Source: Thiofilum flexile DSM 14609
GTDB taxonomy: Bacteria > Pseudomonadota > Gammaproteobacteria > Thiotrichales > Thiotrichaceae
Direction of reading: 5' to 3'
NCBI RefSeq assembly: GCF_000380185.1
Contig: NZ_KB904746.1
Span: 124,001-188,000, forward strand
DNA length: 64,000 nucleotides
Shown: positions 8,098-16,592 of the stretch, in pieces
Numbering within the stretch: the first letter of the stretch is position 1
Layout: every line of letters begins with the position of its first letter
Notes under the pieces: generated by a model
Database searches by the model: none
What the model was told of the DNA's origin: nothing
Seen by the model: the letters and a program-made list of their open reading frames with translations, nothing else
Program-made: the position numbers and the translations under genes

Positions 8098-9738
8098 TTA
8101 TACTAAAGGCAAATTACGTCGCCAACCTGAAGTCATGGGATAGCGCCAATCTTTACCAAAAGCTCGAACCGTAATCCGCACTCCGGGCGAGGCTTGGCGA
8201 CGTTTATACTCATTCAATAACACTAAATTGACCACACGTCGAACAGTTTCGCGCTCAAACCCTGCGGCAACAATCGCCTCTAATGGCTCATTTAGCTCCA
8301 TAAAGCGGCGTAAAATTTCATCTAATACATCATACGGCGGTAAAGAATCCTGATCTACCTGTCCGGGTGCTAATTCCGCAGAAGGGGGACGGGTAATCAC
8401 CCGTTCGGGAATAATCGGTGTCGTGCCTAATGAATTGCGGTATTGCGCTAAACGATACACGAGGGTTTTATATACATCCTTTAAGGGGGAAAACGCCCCT
8501 GCCATATCGCCATATAGTGTGGCATACCCGACTGCTGTCTCGCTTTTATTACTAGTGGCTAATAATAAACTGCCGAATTTATTCGACATCGCCATTAACA
8601 ATACCCCACGAATCCGCGCTTGTAGATTTTCCTCGGTCACATCCGCTTTTTTACCGGCAAACACAGGGGCAAGTGTGGCTTCAAAGGCTTTGAAAGTGTC
8701 TTCAATGGGTAAATTATGATATTCCACCCCCATGATTTGCGCTTGCTTAGCCGCATCTTCTTGACTCATAGCGGCGGTATAGCGAAAAGGCATCATAATG
8801 GCGGTCACATGTTCAGCCCCTAAGGCATCGGCGGCAATGGCGAGAGTTAATGCCGAATCAATCCCACCCGATAATCCTAATAAAACCTTTTTAAAGCCAT
8901 TTTTACGCACATAATCCTGCACGCCCAGCACCAGAGCCTGATAAACCTGCTCCTCTACCGTATAAGGAAAGGGAGCCTCAGGTAAATCGGTGCGGGTAAA
9001 CTCCCAATCAATGACCTCAAAATGGGGCTTGAGAATGGGCGCTTGATAAATCGTTTTGCCGCTAGGATCGGACAGCATAGAGGCACCATCAAATACCAGC
9101 TCATCTTGTCCGCCAACTAAATTGACATAGGCAAAGGGTAATTGAGTACGCTTAGCATGATTGATAAATAACTGCCGCCGCTCAAATTGCTTGTCATAAC
9201 GAAAAGGTGAGGCATTTAGGCTTAAAATCACCTCAGCACCAGCTTGTTTTGCTTTATCAACAGGCTCATCGTGCCAAATATCTTCACAAATCAAAATACC
9301 CGCTTTAACACCGTCTATATCAATGACACAGGTCTCATCACCTTCAATAAACCAGCGCTTTTCATCAAAGACATGGTAATTAGGCAGTTTTTGCTTAAAG
9401 TATTCGTGGACAACCTCCCCCCCCTTTAACACACAGGCGGCATTCCGAATCTTGCCCTCACGCATTAAGGGTACACCTATAATCACCCAAAGCTCCGGCG
9501 CGATTTGTGCCAAAGCATGTACACTTTGCTCCATTTGCTGCATAAAATCGGGGCGCAACACTAAATCATCCTGTGCATAGCCTGCGAGGACTAATTCGGG
9601 TAACAGGAGTACTTGTGCTTGGGCGGCTTGGGCTTGCTGAATGGCTTCAGTGACGAGGGCGACATTGCCCTTAACATCGGCTACACAGACATTGAGCTGA
9701 GCAAGCGCAATACGTAGTTTAGGATTATTATTTTGCAC
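8098..9738 (-). CDS. nadE: Glutamine-dependent NAD+ synthetase
   Basis: 546 residues, the two-domain glutamine-dependent form. The N-terminal nitrilase-type glutaminase has its Glu in LLPELVLAGYAQDD, its Lys in FKQKLPNYHVFDE and its Cys in AGILICEDIWHDE. The C-terminal N-type ATP pyrophosphatase has LLGLSGGIDSALTL. It amidates nicotinic acid adenine dinucleotide to NAD+. It leads the nadE-glnB-tmcA group. All catalytic positions appear intact. Confidence 0.96.
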   Translation of the reverse strand: MQNNNPKLRIALAQLNVCVADVKGNVALVTEAIQQAQAAQAQVLLLPELVLAGYAQDDLVLRPDFMQQMEQSVHALAQIAPELWVIIGVPLMREGKIRNAACVLKGGEVVHEYFKQKLPNYHVFDEKRWFIEGDETCVIDIDGVKAGILICEDIWHDEPVDKAKQAGAEVILSLNASPFRYDKQFERRQLFINHAKRTQLPFAYVNLVGGQDELVFDGASMLSDPSGKTIYQAPILKPHFEVIDWEFTRTDLPEAPFPYTVEEQVYQALVLGVQDYVRKNGFKKVLLGLSGGIDSALTLAIAADALGAEHVTAIMMPFRYTAAMSQEDAAKQAQIMGVEYHNLPIEDTFKAFEATLAPVFAGKKADVTEENLQARIRGVLLMAMSNKFGSLLLATSNKSETAVGYATLYGDMAGAFSPLKDVYKTLVYRLAQYRNSLGTTPIIPERVITRPPSAELAPGQVDQDSLPPYDVLDEILRRFMELNEPLEAIVAAGFERETVRRVVNLVLLNEYKRRQASPGVRITVRAFGKDWRYPMTSGWRRNLPLV

Positions 9739-9798
9739 GGTTCGATTCAGTAGTAGTATGAAGATCTTCAGACTATACCGGAATCTCCTTTAAACATC

Positions 9799-10053
9799 AT
9801 GATAAGCCGTATCATTTTTATTATTGTTCTGCTGGCAGTTGGTTATCTATTGTTAAAATCATGGCAACGCAAGAAACTTATTCAAAAAAACACTCTGGAT
9901 AAATCAGCTACTACTCAGCAAAAATCGCCACCTCAGCAGATGGTGCGCTGTACTTATTGTAGCTTGCATATTCCTGAGCCTGAGGCTGTTGCAGAGGGGG
10001 GCCGGTTCTTTTGTTGTCTGGAGCACGCACGTCTCATGAAGAGCCAGCAGTAG
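9799..10053 (+). CDS. PP0621-family small membrane protein with zinc-ribbon-like tail
   Basis: 84 residues: one N-terminal membrane helix (residues 3-19), a polar Gln/Lys-rich linker, then a Cys cluster RCTYCSLHIPEPEAV and RFFCCLEHA that could bind a metal. This architecture and its position directly before pilS match the PP0621 family of Pseudomonas and relatives, whose function is unknown. It overlaps the putative pilS start by about 40 bases, so the two are likely translationally coupled. Confidence 0.75.
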   Translation: MISRIIFIIVLLAVGYLLLKSWQRKKLIQKNTLDKSATTQQKSPPQQMVRCTYCSLHIPEPEAVAEGGRFFCCLEHARLMKSQQ

Positions 10054-11657
10054 GTCATGAGCATATAGCACCTTTTTTTCTCCATGATGATCCGTGGAAT
10101 TTACTACGTTTATATCATGTCTATCGTCTGGCGTTGGCAGGATTATTATTATTAACCGTCGTTACCGAACACAATGCCATTAAACTAGGCACCCATGATC
10201 CACACCTATTTTCGTGGCTGGCGGCAAGCTATTTGATTATTGCCATTATTAGCAATCTGAGCACTTACTTTGAATGGCCGGAGTTAGCCATTCAAGGCGT
10301 ACTCTATGTGTTATTTGATATCGCTATTTTATTAGGTTTGCTCTATAGCAGTGGTGGGGTAAATGTTGGCTTAGGCGTGTTATTAGTCATTCCGGTACTC
10401 ATTCCCTATATTTGTGTCCCCGGACATTACTCTATTTTGCTGGCGGCGATTACGGGCATTTGTTTAATCGGTATGGAGATTGTTTTAGCCTCTGATTTAC
10501 ATAAAAGTGATTCCTCCTCCTTGACACATAGTGGCATTTTGGCAGCCTTTATTTTATTAGCCAGTTGGTTGGGGAATCGCTGGATACGCAAGGCGAGTGA
10601 AATGGCCTCCCTAGCCCAACGCCGTGGGGTAGATTTGGCGAATCTCTCACAACTGAATCAGTCGATTTTAGATCGTCTTGAATCGGGTATTGTGGTGGTG
10701 GAGCATACCGGCGTGATTCGCCATATGAATGCAGCGGCTTGGGATTTATTAGGTAATCCGGGCAATTGGCGCAGTAAACCATTAGCCGTATTTGCACCAG
10801 AATTAAATCATCATCTGCAACATTGGCTCGAAAAAATCAGTCCCCGCCCAGCAAGTTTTGATATACGCCATCAACACACCACCGAATTACGCGCCCGCTT
10901 TACCCAAATGGGGAGTCAAGCACGACAAACCACGCTCATTAGTATTGAGGACACCAGCGAACAACGTGAAAAGCTACAAGGCGTTAAATTAGCATCTCTA
11001 GGTCAACTCACCGCGAGTATTGCCCATGAAATTCGCAATCCTTTAGGAGCAATTAGTCATGCTGCACAACTCATGGGTGAGTCTCCTCTCGATCTGGCGG
11101 ATAAGCGTCTCTTACAAATTATTCAATCTAATGCTAAGCGCATGAATATTACCATTGAAAGTGTGCTGAACTTATCGCGCAAAAAACACCCTAAGCGGGA
11201 GCGCATCGCATTAAAGCCGTGGTTAAACGAATTTTTGCGGGATTTTTTAATTCAAAGCCAGTTGCAACGCGATCAAATTGCGCTTTTTATTGAGCCTGCG
11301 GATACCACTATTGAGTTTGACCCGGCACATCTGCATCAAGTGATGTGGAACCTATGCCGTAATGCCTTAAAGTATGCCCATGATACGCCTGCCAAATTAC
11401 ATTTAGATATACAAGGCGGTACACCGACTCATACACGGGATGTGATGTTAAATATTATTGATAATGGTCGCGGCATTCCTGAAGACTTGCGCCAACGCTT
11501 ATTTGAACCTTTTTTTACCACTAGTACCAGAGGTACGGGATTAGGGTTGTTTATGTCGCGTGAATTGTGTTTAAGTAATGGTGCTAACTTGGAATATGTC
11601 GCCTTACCGACCGGAGGCAGTTGCTTTCGGATTGTTTTCTCCCGTGCGCATCGCTAA
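10011..11657 (+). CDS. pilS: Type IV pilus sensor histidine kinase PilS
   Basis: Up to 548 residues. The N-terminal half has about six membrane helices (residues 40-190), followed by a PAS region, a HisKA box SIAHEIRNPLGAISHAAQL, an N box NLCRNALKYA and the G boxes DNGRGIPEDL and RGTGLGLF. PilS phosphorylates PilR to control pilA, acting at the cytoplasmic membrane. No in-frame ATG lies near the beginning; TTG 10011, inside the preceding gene, is the furthest upstream candidate and the true start is uncertain by perhaps 40 codons. pilR follows directly. Confidence 0.92.
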   Translation: MLSGARTSHEEPAVGHEHIAPFFLHDDPWNLLRLYHVYRLALAGLLLLTVVTEHNAIKLGTHDPHLFSWLAASYLIIAIISNLSTYFEWPELAIQGVLYVLFDIAILLGLLYSSGGVNVGLGVLLVIPVLIPYICVPGHYSILLAAITGICLIGMEIVLASDLHKSDSSSLTHSGILAAFILLASWLGNRWIRKASEMASLAQRRGVDLANLSQLNQSILDRLESGIVVVEHTGVIRHMNAAAWDLLGNPGNWRSKPLAVFAPELNHHLQHWLEKISPRPASFDIRHQHTTELRARFTQMGSQARQTTLISIEDTSEQREKLQGVKLASLGQLTASIAHEIRNPLGAISHAAQLMGESPLDLADKRLLQIIQSNAKRMNITIESVLNLSRKKHPKRERIALKPWLNEFLRDFLIQSQLQRDQIALFIEPADTTIEFDPAHLHQVMWNLCRNALKYAHDTPAKLHLDIQGGTPTHTRDVMLNIIDNGRGIPEDLRQRLFEPFFTTSTRGTGLGLFMSRELCLSNGANLEYVALPTGGSCFRIVFSRAHR

Positions 11658-11675
11658 TTGACGAATATTAAAATT

Positions 11676-13154
11676 ATGACACCACAACGCGTACTCATTA
11701 TTGATGACGAACCTGACATTCGTGAGTTACTCGAAATCACGCTATTACGGATGGGTTTGGATACGGTTACCGCAGGCAATGTCACTGAGGCACTAGAACA
11801 CCTTAAGCAAACGCGCTTTGACCTCTGCCTCACCGATATGAAACTACCTGATGGCAGTGGCATTGATATTGTGCGCTTTATTCAAAAAGAGCAGCCACAC
11901 TTGCCAGTTGCGGTGATTACTGCATTTGGTAGCATGGATACTGCGATTGAAGCATTAAAATCGGGGGCGTTCGACTTTGTCTCTAAACCCGTAAACTTGC
12001 CTAAACTGCGAGAGTTAATTCAAACCGCCCTGAAATTATCCGCTCAACAAAACACGTCCGAATCCATTACGCCGACTGCCGAAGTCGAGCCTGATACCGG
12101 TGAGCAAAGCCGCATTTTAGGGCGCTCTGAAGCTATGCAACAGCTCAAAGCCACCATTACCAAACTAGCCCGCAGCCAAGCACCCGTCTATATTCACGGC
12201 GAATCGGGCAGTGGTAAAGAGCTAGTCGCGCATCAAATCCACCTACAAAGCCCGCGCAAAGAGGCTCCTTTTGTTCCCGTCAACTGTGGTGCTATTCCTG
12301 AGAATCTGGTTGAAAGCGAATTCTTTGGGCATAAAAAAGGCAGCTTTACCGGAGCGATGACGGACAAAATTGGCCTCTTCCAAGCCGCGCATCAAGGCAC
12401 ACTCTTTCTCGATGAAGTAGCCGATTTACCCCTAACTATGCAGGTGAAATTACTACGGGCAATTCAAGAACGAGCGATAAAACCTGTCGGGGGTTTAGCT
12501 GAAATGCCGGTGGATGTACGTATTTTAAGTGCTACCCATAAAAGCCTTGAACATGAGGTAGCAGCCGGTCGCTTCCGGCAAGATTTATATTACCGTCTCA
12601 ATGTCATTAAGCTTAAAGTGCCACCACTGCGTGAACGCGGGGATGATATTTTATTATTAGCTGATTATTTTTTACGAAAAATTGCGCAACGTTGGACTAT
12701 GCCGCCGATTAAATTGGCAGCCTCTGCCCGTAAAGCCCTACAAAGTTATGACTTCCCCGGCAATGTGCGCGAGCTGGAAAATATCCTCGAACGGGCTTGT
12801 ACTTTATGTGACAACAACACCATTGAACCGGAGGATTTACAACTACCACAAGCTATTCTGCCGAATCAAACCCATATCAGTGCTATCGCAGCGAGCTTAA
12901 CTGCAAAACTTTCAAGCCATGAAGCGCTTTATGAGGATAATCAATCTCATACTACGGATATGGACTTAGACGAGAATGATGCTGATCCGAGTTTGCAATG
13001 GAATCCGGGCGGAAGCGAAGCCGATGAAAAGGCCATTATTCTAAAAGCATTAGATCAAACTCGTTGGAATCGCACGAAGGCAGCGGAATTATTAGGGATG
13101 AGTTTTAGGCAATTACGTTATCGCATTCAAAAGTATGATTTAGATGTTCGTTAA
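11676..13154 (+). CDS. pilR: Sigma54-dependent response regulator PilR
   Basis: 492 residues from ATG 11676 (a TTG at 11658 is an alternative). Order: receiver domain with IIDDEPDIREL and phospho-acceptor Asp in CLTDMKLPDGSG; AAA+ domain with Walker A GESGSGKE, the sigma54 contact loop GSFTGA (the Ser variant common in PilR) and LFLDEVADLP; and a Fis-type helix-turn-helix near the end (NRTKAAELLGMSFRQLRYRI). A longer than usual linker of about 70 acidic residues separates AAA+ and HTH. It activates pilA with sigma54; a matching promoter lies downstream. Confidence 0.94.
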   Translation: MTPQRVLIIDDEPDIRELLEITLLRMGLDTVTAGNVTEALEHLKQTRFDLCLTDMKLPDGSGIDIVRFIQKEQPHLPVAVITAFGSMDTAIEALKSGAFDFVSKPVNLPKLRELIQTALKLSAQQNTSESITPTAEVEPDTGEQSRILGRSEAMQQLKATITKLARSQAPVYIHGESGSGKELVAHQIHLQSPRKEAPFVPVNCGAIPENLVESEFFGHKKGSFTGAMTDKIGLFQAAHQGTLFLDEVADLPLTMQVKLLRAIQERAIKPVGGLAEMPVDVRILSATHKSLEHEVAAGRFRQDLYYRLNVIKLKVPPLRERGDDILLLADYFLRKIAQRWTMPPIKLAASARKALQSYDFPGNVRELENILERACTLCDNNTIEPEDLQLPQAILPNQTHISAIAASLTAKLSSHEALYEDNQSHTTDMDLDENDADPSLQWNPGGSEADEKAIILKALDQTRWNRTKAAELLGMSFRQLRYRIQKYDLDVR

Positions 13155-13163
13155 GGTTACGTT

Positions 13164-13200
13164 CTGACAAGGGTGACATAGAATTGTCATATAGTGACAA
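13164..13200. promoter_or_regulatory. Candidate PilR binding cluster upstream of pilA
   Basis: Four TGACA/TGTCA words occur in 37 bases: TGACA at 13165 and 13174, TTGTCA at 13184-13189 and TGACAA at 13195-13200. The P. aeruginosa PilR sites upstream of pilA are built from repeated TGTC elements. The cluster lies about 115-150 bases upstream of the predicted sigma54 start, a normal distance for an enhancer-binding protein. Confidence 0.55.
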
Positions 13201-13285
13201 ATGATTTTAATAAATAAAAACTAACCATTATAGGGGACTATTACAAATATAATATAAAACAACCATTTAGACTCTTCAAAAGAGT

Positions 13286-13301
13286 TGGCATGCTCTGTGC
13301 A
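13286..13301 (+). promoter_or_regulatory. Sigma54 (-24/-12) promoter of pilA
   Basis: TGGCATGCTCTGTGCA has the invariant GG and GC dinucleotides at the correct 12-base spacing and matches TGGCAC-N5-TTGC at nearly all other positions. The expected transcript start is near 13312, about 55 bases before the pilA ATG. Confidence 0.8.
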
Positions 13302-13367
13302 ATAGGGTAAATGTCTCTCAAAAATTTTAAGACTCTCAACAATAAATAATTCTAATTTGGGAATATA

Positions 13368-13829
13368 ATGATGAAAAATGCACAAAAAGGTTTTACGTTA
13401 ATCGAGTTAATGATTGTAGTTGCGATTATCGGTATTTTAGCAGCGATTGCTTTACCTGCTTACCAAGACTACACCAAACGCGCTCACGTATCAGAAGGCT
13501 TAAGCTTAGCAGGTGCCGCTAAGATGGCTGTTACTGAATATTATGCTGACAAAGGCTCTTGGCCTGCTGATAATGCTGCAGCCGGTTTAGCAGCAGACCC
13601 TGAAGATATTCATGGTAATGCTGTAACAAGTGTTGAGGTAGCAGATGGTATTATTACCATTACTTACAACCAAAAAATAACTGGTGATGAGACTAAGGTT
13701 GCAACCTTAATTCTTACCCCAACTGTCGATACAGATGTAACAAAGCAGGGTTCTATCACTTGGAGTTGTTCTGGTGATAAAAGTGGTGATCTTGATGTGA
13801 AATATCGCCCAGCTACTTGCCGTCCATAA
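13368..13829 (+). CDS. pilA: Type IV major pilin PilA (type IVa prepilin)
   Basis: 153 residues with the short leader MMKNAQKG, cleaved by PilD before Phe of FTLIELMIVVAIIGILAAIA; the mature protein has N-methyl-Phe1 and Glu5. A C-terminal Cys pair (in WSCSG and ATCRP) delimits the D-loop, as in Pseudomonas and Neisseria pilins. The start may be either of two adjacent ATGs. A sigma54 promoter and PilR-like boxes precede it, and a strong terminator follows at 13851-13879. Confidence 0.95.
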   Translation: MMKNAQKGFTLIELMIVVAIIGILAAIALPAYQDYTKRAHVSEGLSLAGAAKMAVTEYYADKGSWPADNAAAGLAADPEDIHGNAVTSVEVADGIITITYNQKITGDETKVATLILTPTVDTDVTKQGSITWSCSGDKSGDLDVKYRPATCRP

Positions 13830-13850
13830 GCTCTAGGCCTAGGCACTCAA

Positions 13851-13879
13851 AGGGGTTCTCAACTGAGAACCCTTTTTTA
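13851..13879 (+). terminator. Rho-independent terminator of pilA
   Basis: AAGGGGTTCTCA, a two-base loop, then TGAGAACCCTTTTTT forms an approximately 11-bp stem followed by a T run, immediately after pilA. Confidence 0.9.
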
Positions 13880-13892
13880 TTTATTCAGCGTT

Positions 13893-14315
13893 CTAATGTG
13901 GCAATCTATCTAACAGCCAATTCTCAATCTTTAAACCCTCTACCCGTTCAAACTCCTGAGTATTATTAGTCACCAAGATCAAATCCAGAGCTAAAGCATG
14001 AGCCGCAATCCACATATCATTTCCACCGATAGGTAAACCTTGTTTTTCTAGGCGACTTCGTAACGTACCATAATGTTGAGCAACCTCAATCGACAAAGGT
14101 TGCACTGGCAAACGCTCACTCAGTAACCGCAAATTATGTAAGGCAGCTTCTGGCTGATTACTTTTTAATGCGCCATTGATCAACTCACCATAAGTAATCA
14201 TAGAGATCACAATAGTGCCTTGTTTTAAGGTACGAAAACGTTCTGCAATCTGTGGAGGTCGCCTATTTTTTAAATAGATACACATATCCGTATCTAGTAA
14301 ATAACACGCCTTCAT
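13893..14315 (-). CDS. vapC: VapC-type PIN-domain toxin ribonuclease
   Basis: 140 residues. PIN domain acidic residues are visible: Asp8 in YLLDTDMCIY, Glu44 in TYGELINGA and Asp100 in IGGNDMWIAAHA, followed by LVTNNTQEF. VapC toxins are Mg2+-dependent ribonucleases, many cleaving tRNA or rRNA, held inactive by VapB. Its start overlaps the antitoxin stop by 4 bases. The closest characterised type appears to be the VapC/MvpA group that cleaves initiator tRNA, but that is inference. The module separates pilA from pilB. Confidence 0.92.
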   Translation of the reverse strand: MKACYLLDTDMCIYLKNRRPPQIAERFRTLKQGTIVISMITYGELINGALKSNQPEAALHNLRLLSERLPVQPLSIEVAQHYGTLRSRLEKQGLPIGGNDMWIAAHALALDLILVTNNTQEFERVEGLKIENWLLDRLPH

Positions 14316-14545
14316 TGTTCAAAATTCCGCTCTTGAGGAGGCACATCCTGTCGGCCTTCTGCCATAAAATCATCAGGAAAAGCGGCAAAAATATCCAACA
14401 CATCACCTAAGGTATCTACTCGACGACGCAAAATAATTTCATCTCCTCGGCGAAAAATTTCTACCTCAGACTCCTCAAACTGAAATTCCTTAGGGATACG
14501 CACAGCTTGAGAATTACCGCTTTGAAATACACGAGTGATTAGCAT
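14312..14545 (-). CDS. vapB: VapB-type antitoxin (AbrB/SpoVT swapped-hairpin)
   Basis: 77 residues. The N-terminal AbrB-like DNA-binding fold reads TRVFQSGNSQAVRIPKEF, typical of VapB/MvpT antitoxins; the C-terminal part (GDVLDIFAAFPDDFMAEGR) would wrap the toxin. It is translated first and overlaps vapC by ATGA. A palindrome suited to autoregulation lies upstream. Confidence 0.92.
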   Translation of the reverse strand: MLITRVFQSGNSQAVRIPKEFQFEESEVEIFRRGDEIILRRRVDTLGDVLDIFAAFPDDFMAEGRQDVPPQERNFEQ

Positions 14546-14562
14546 AATCTCTCCTTTTTAAA

Positions 14563-14582
14563 TATATACATTTAAGTATATA
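14563..14582. promoter_or_regulatory. Candidate VapBC autoregulatory operator
   Basis: A perfect inverted repeat TATATAC-N6-GTATATA lies 18 bases upstream of vapB, overlapping the likely -10 region. VapBC complexes typically repress their own promoter through such palindromes. Confidence 0.55.
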
Positions 14583-14737
14583 CATTACAAAGTAAAATAC
14601 AACTGCTACCTCACTAGCACTCTAACCATAAGCACACTAGACTGATTTGGCATATCATTCAGACCCAAGCAATATCCCTTCCCTTAGACTACATCCGAGC
14701 ATTCAGGCAACTCTACTGTAGTGATAATAATAACCAT

Positions 14738-16492
14738 ATGGCTATCAAACCAACCGTATCCACCAGCACTAATTCGCCTAAACCGGCTATTCCGGGGTTT
14801 ATTCGCCAACTGATTAAACTCAAAGCGACTACCGAAGAGCAAGCCCATGAGATAGTAAATACTGCACGCACTGAACATACCACCATTATGGCGCAGATGA
14901 TTCGGATGCGGATTACCTCTCCTATTCTGCTTGCTAAAGCGGCTAGCCTTGAATACGGTTTAAGCTATGTCGATCTCGATGCGATTATTATTGCGCCCGA
15001 TGTGATTAGCCTCATCAACGATGAGCAAAAGCAGCGCTTAAATCTCTTACCGCTCTATCGTATGGGGCAACGTTTATTCGTTGCTGTCGCCGATCCTGCT
15101 CATTTGCCGCATATGGATGATGTCAAATTCGCCACGGGTTTGACGCCTGATCCGGTATTCGTGGAATACAATAAGCTCAACTCCTATTTGCATCATAGTG
15201 AAAGCTTAGCCGCCGCTGCCGCTTCGGGGGATAATGCGATCATTGATACAGGGATGATGATCTCCAATGATGCGATTATTCAAAATATTGCCCTCGACAC
15301 TCACGAATTACGCACCAAAAATGAAGGCGAAGAAGTCGAAATTGTCTCCTTTGTGGACAAGCTCCTCGTCCATGCCATCACCTCCAAAGTGTCCGATATT
15401 CATATCGAACCCTATGAAAAAACGCTGCGCATCCGCTTTCGCATTGATGGTATGTTGCAGGTTATCGCTACCCCGCCCATTGATATTGCCCATAAATTAG
15501 TCGCTCGCCTGAAAGTTATGGCACGGATGAATATTTCCGAGCGTCGCGTACCGCAGGACGGGCGTATTCGCATTACACTCAAAAGTGGCAAAGATATCGA
15601 TTTTCGGGTGAATACCCTGCCCGTATTACATGGCGAAAAGGTGGTCATGAGGATTTTGGACTCATCAAACGCCACCCTTGGAGTAGATAAGCTCGGCTTT
15701 GATAACAAACAAAAAACGGACTTTATGAAAGCCTTGAGTAAACCCGATGGTATGATCCTAGTTACCGGCCCTACCGGAAGCGGTAAAACGGTCACGCTCT
15801 ATACCGGCTTAGGCATTCTCAATACGCCCGAAAAAAATATCTCCACTGCGGAAGATCCGGCGGAGATTAATATGCCCGGTATTAATCAGGTCAATGTGAA
15901 TCCTAAGGTAGGTTTAACCTTTGCCGATGCACTGCGCTCCTTCTTGCGTCAAGACCCTGACATCATCATGGTGGGGGAGATTCGGGATCTGGAGACGGCT
16001 GAAATTGCTATTAAAGCCGCCCAAACCGGACACTTAGTACTCTCGACCCTACACACCAATAGCGCCCCTGAAGCACTCACCCGCCTGATGAATATGGGGG
16101 TAGCACCGTTTAATATTGCCACCTCAGTGCATCTGATTATTGCCCAACGGCTCGCGCGGCGCTTATGCGATAAATGCAAACGTCCCCATGAACTCCCCCA
16201 AGACGTATTACTAGGCATGGGCTTTAAAGCAGAGGAGCTGAGTGTATTAAAGGTTTACAAAGCAGTCGGTTGTGATGCCTGCTCGAATGGCTATAAAGGG
16301 CGCGTAGGTATTTATCAGGTTATGCCGATTTCTCAATCAATGGCTCGGATCGTAATGGACGGCGGCAATTCCATGGATCTAGCAGCACAGGCACACAGCG
16401 AGGGCGTATTAGACCTACGCCAATCGGGACTCAATAAAATTCGCGCGGGCATGACTACTCTAGAAGAAATTGAACGGGTTACTAAAGACTAG
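14738..16492 (+). CDS. pilB: Type IV pilus extension ATPase PilB
   Basis: 584 residues. An N-terminal GspE-N domain is followed by a secretion-type hexameric ATPase with Walker A GPTGSGKT (344-351), an Asp box, a Walker B region IIMVGEIRDLETAE, a His box (LSTLHTN) and a tetracysteine zinc motif (CDKCKRP ... CDAC). It drives pilin polymerisation at the inner membrane. It is separated from pilA by vapBC but followed by pilC and pilD. The start ATG 14738 has no strong ribosome binding site. Confidence 0.96.
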   Translation: MAIKPTVSTSTNSPKPAIPGFIRQLIKLKATTEEQAHEIVNTARTEHTTIMAQMIRMRITSPILLAKAASLEYGLSYVDLDAIIIAPDVISLINDEQKQRLNLLPLYRMGQRLFVAVADPAHLPHMDDVKFATGLTPDPVFVEYNKLNSYLHHSESLAAAAASGDNAIIDTGMMISNDAIIQNIALDTHELRTKNEGEEVEIVSFVDKLLVHAITSKVSDIHIEPYEKTLRIRFRIDGMLQVIATPPIDIAHKLVARLKVMARMNISERRVPQDGRIRITLKSGKDIDFRVNTLPVLHGEKVVMRILDSSNATLGVDKLGFDNKQKTDFMKALSKPDGMILVTGPTGSGKTVTLYTGLGILNTPEKNISTAEDPAEINMPGINQVNVNPKVGLTFADALRSFLRQDPDIIMVGEIRDLETAEIAIKAAQTGHLVLSTLHTNSAPEALTRLMNMGVAPFNIATSVHLIIAQRLARRLCDKCKRPHELPQDVLLGMGFKAEELSVLKVYKAVGCDACSNGYKGRVGIYQVMPISQSMARIVMDGGNSMDLAAQAHSEGVLDLRQSGLNKIRAGMTTLEEIERVTKD

Positions 16493-16592
16493 TTCATGAA
16501 ATCAATATAGTCCCGATCATCGATTCTAGAACACATTTTTACGGTCATTGTGTTAGGATACAACTTATTAATAAGAATAATAATGGCGACGT

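Noticed and set aside
14640-14670. Sigma54 promoter for pilB (TTGGCATATCATTCAG)
   Set aside because: The -24 half is good but the GC needed at -12 is missing.
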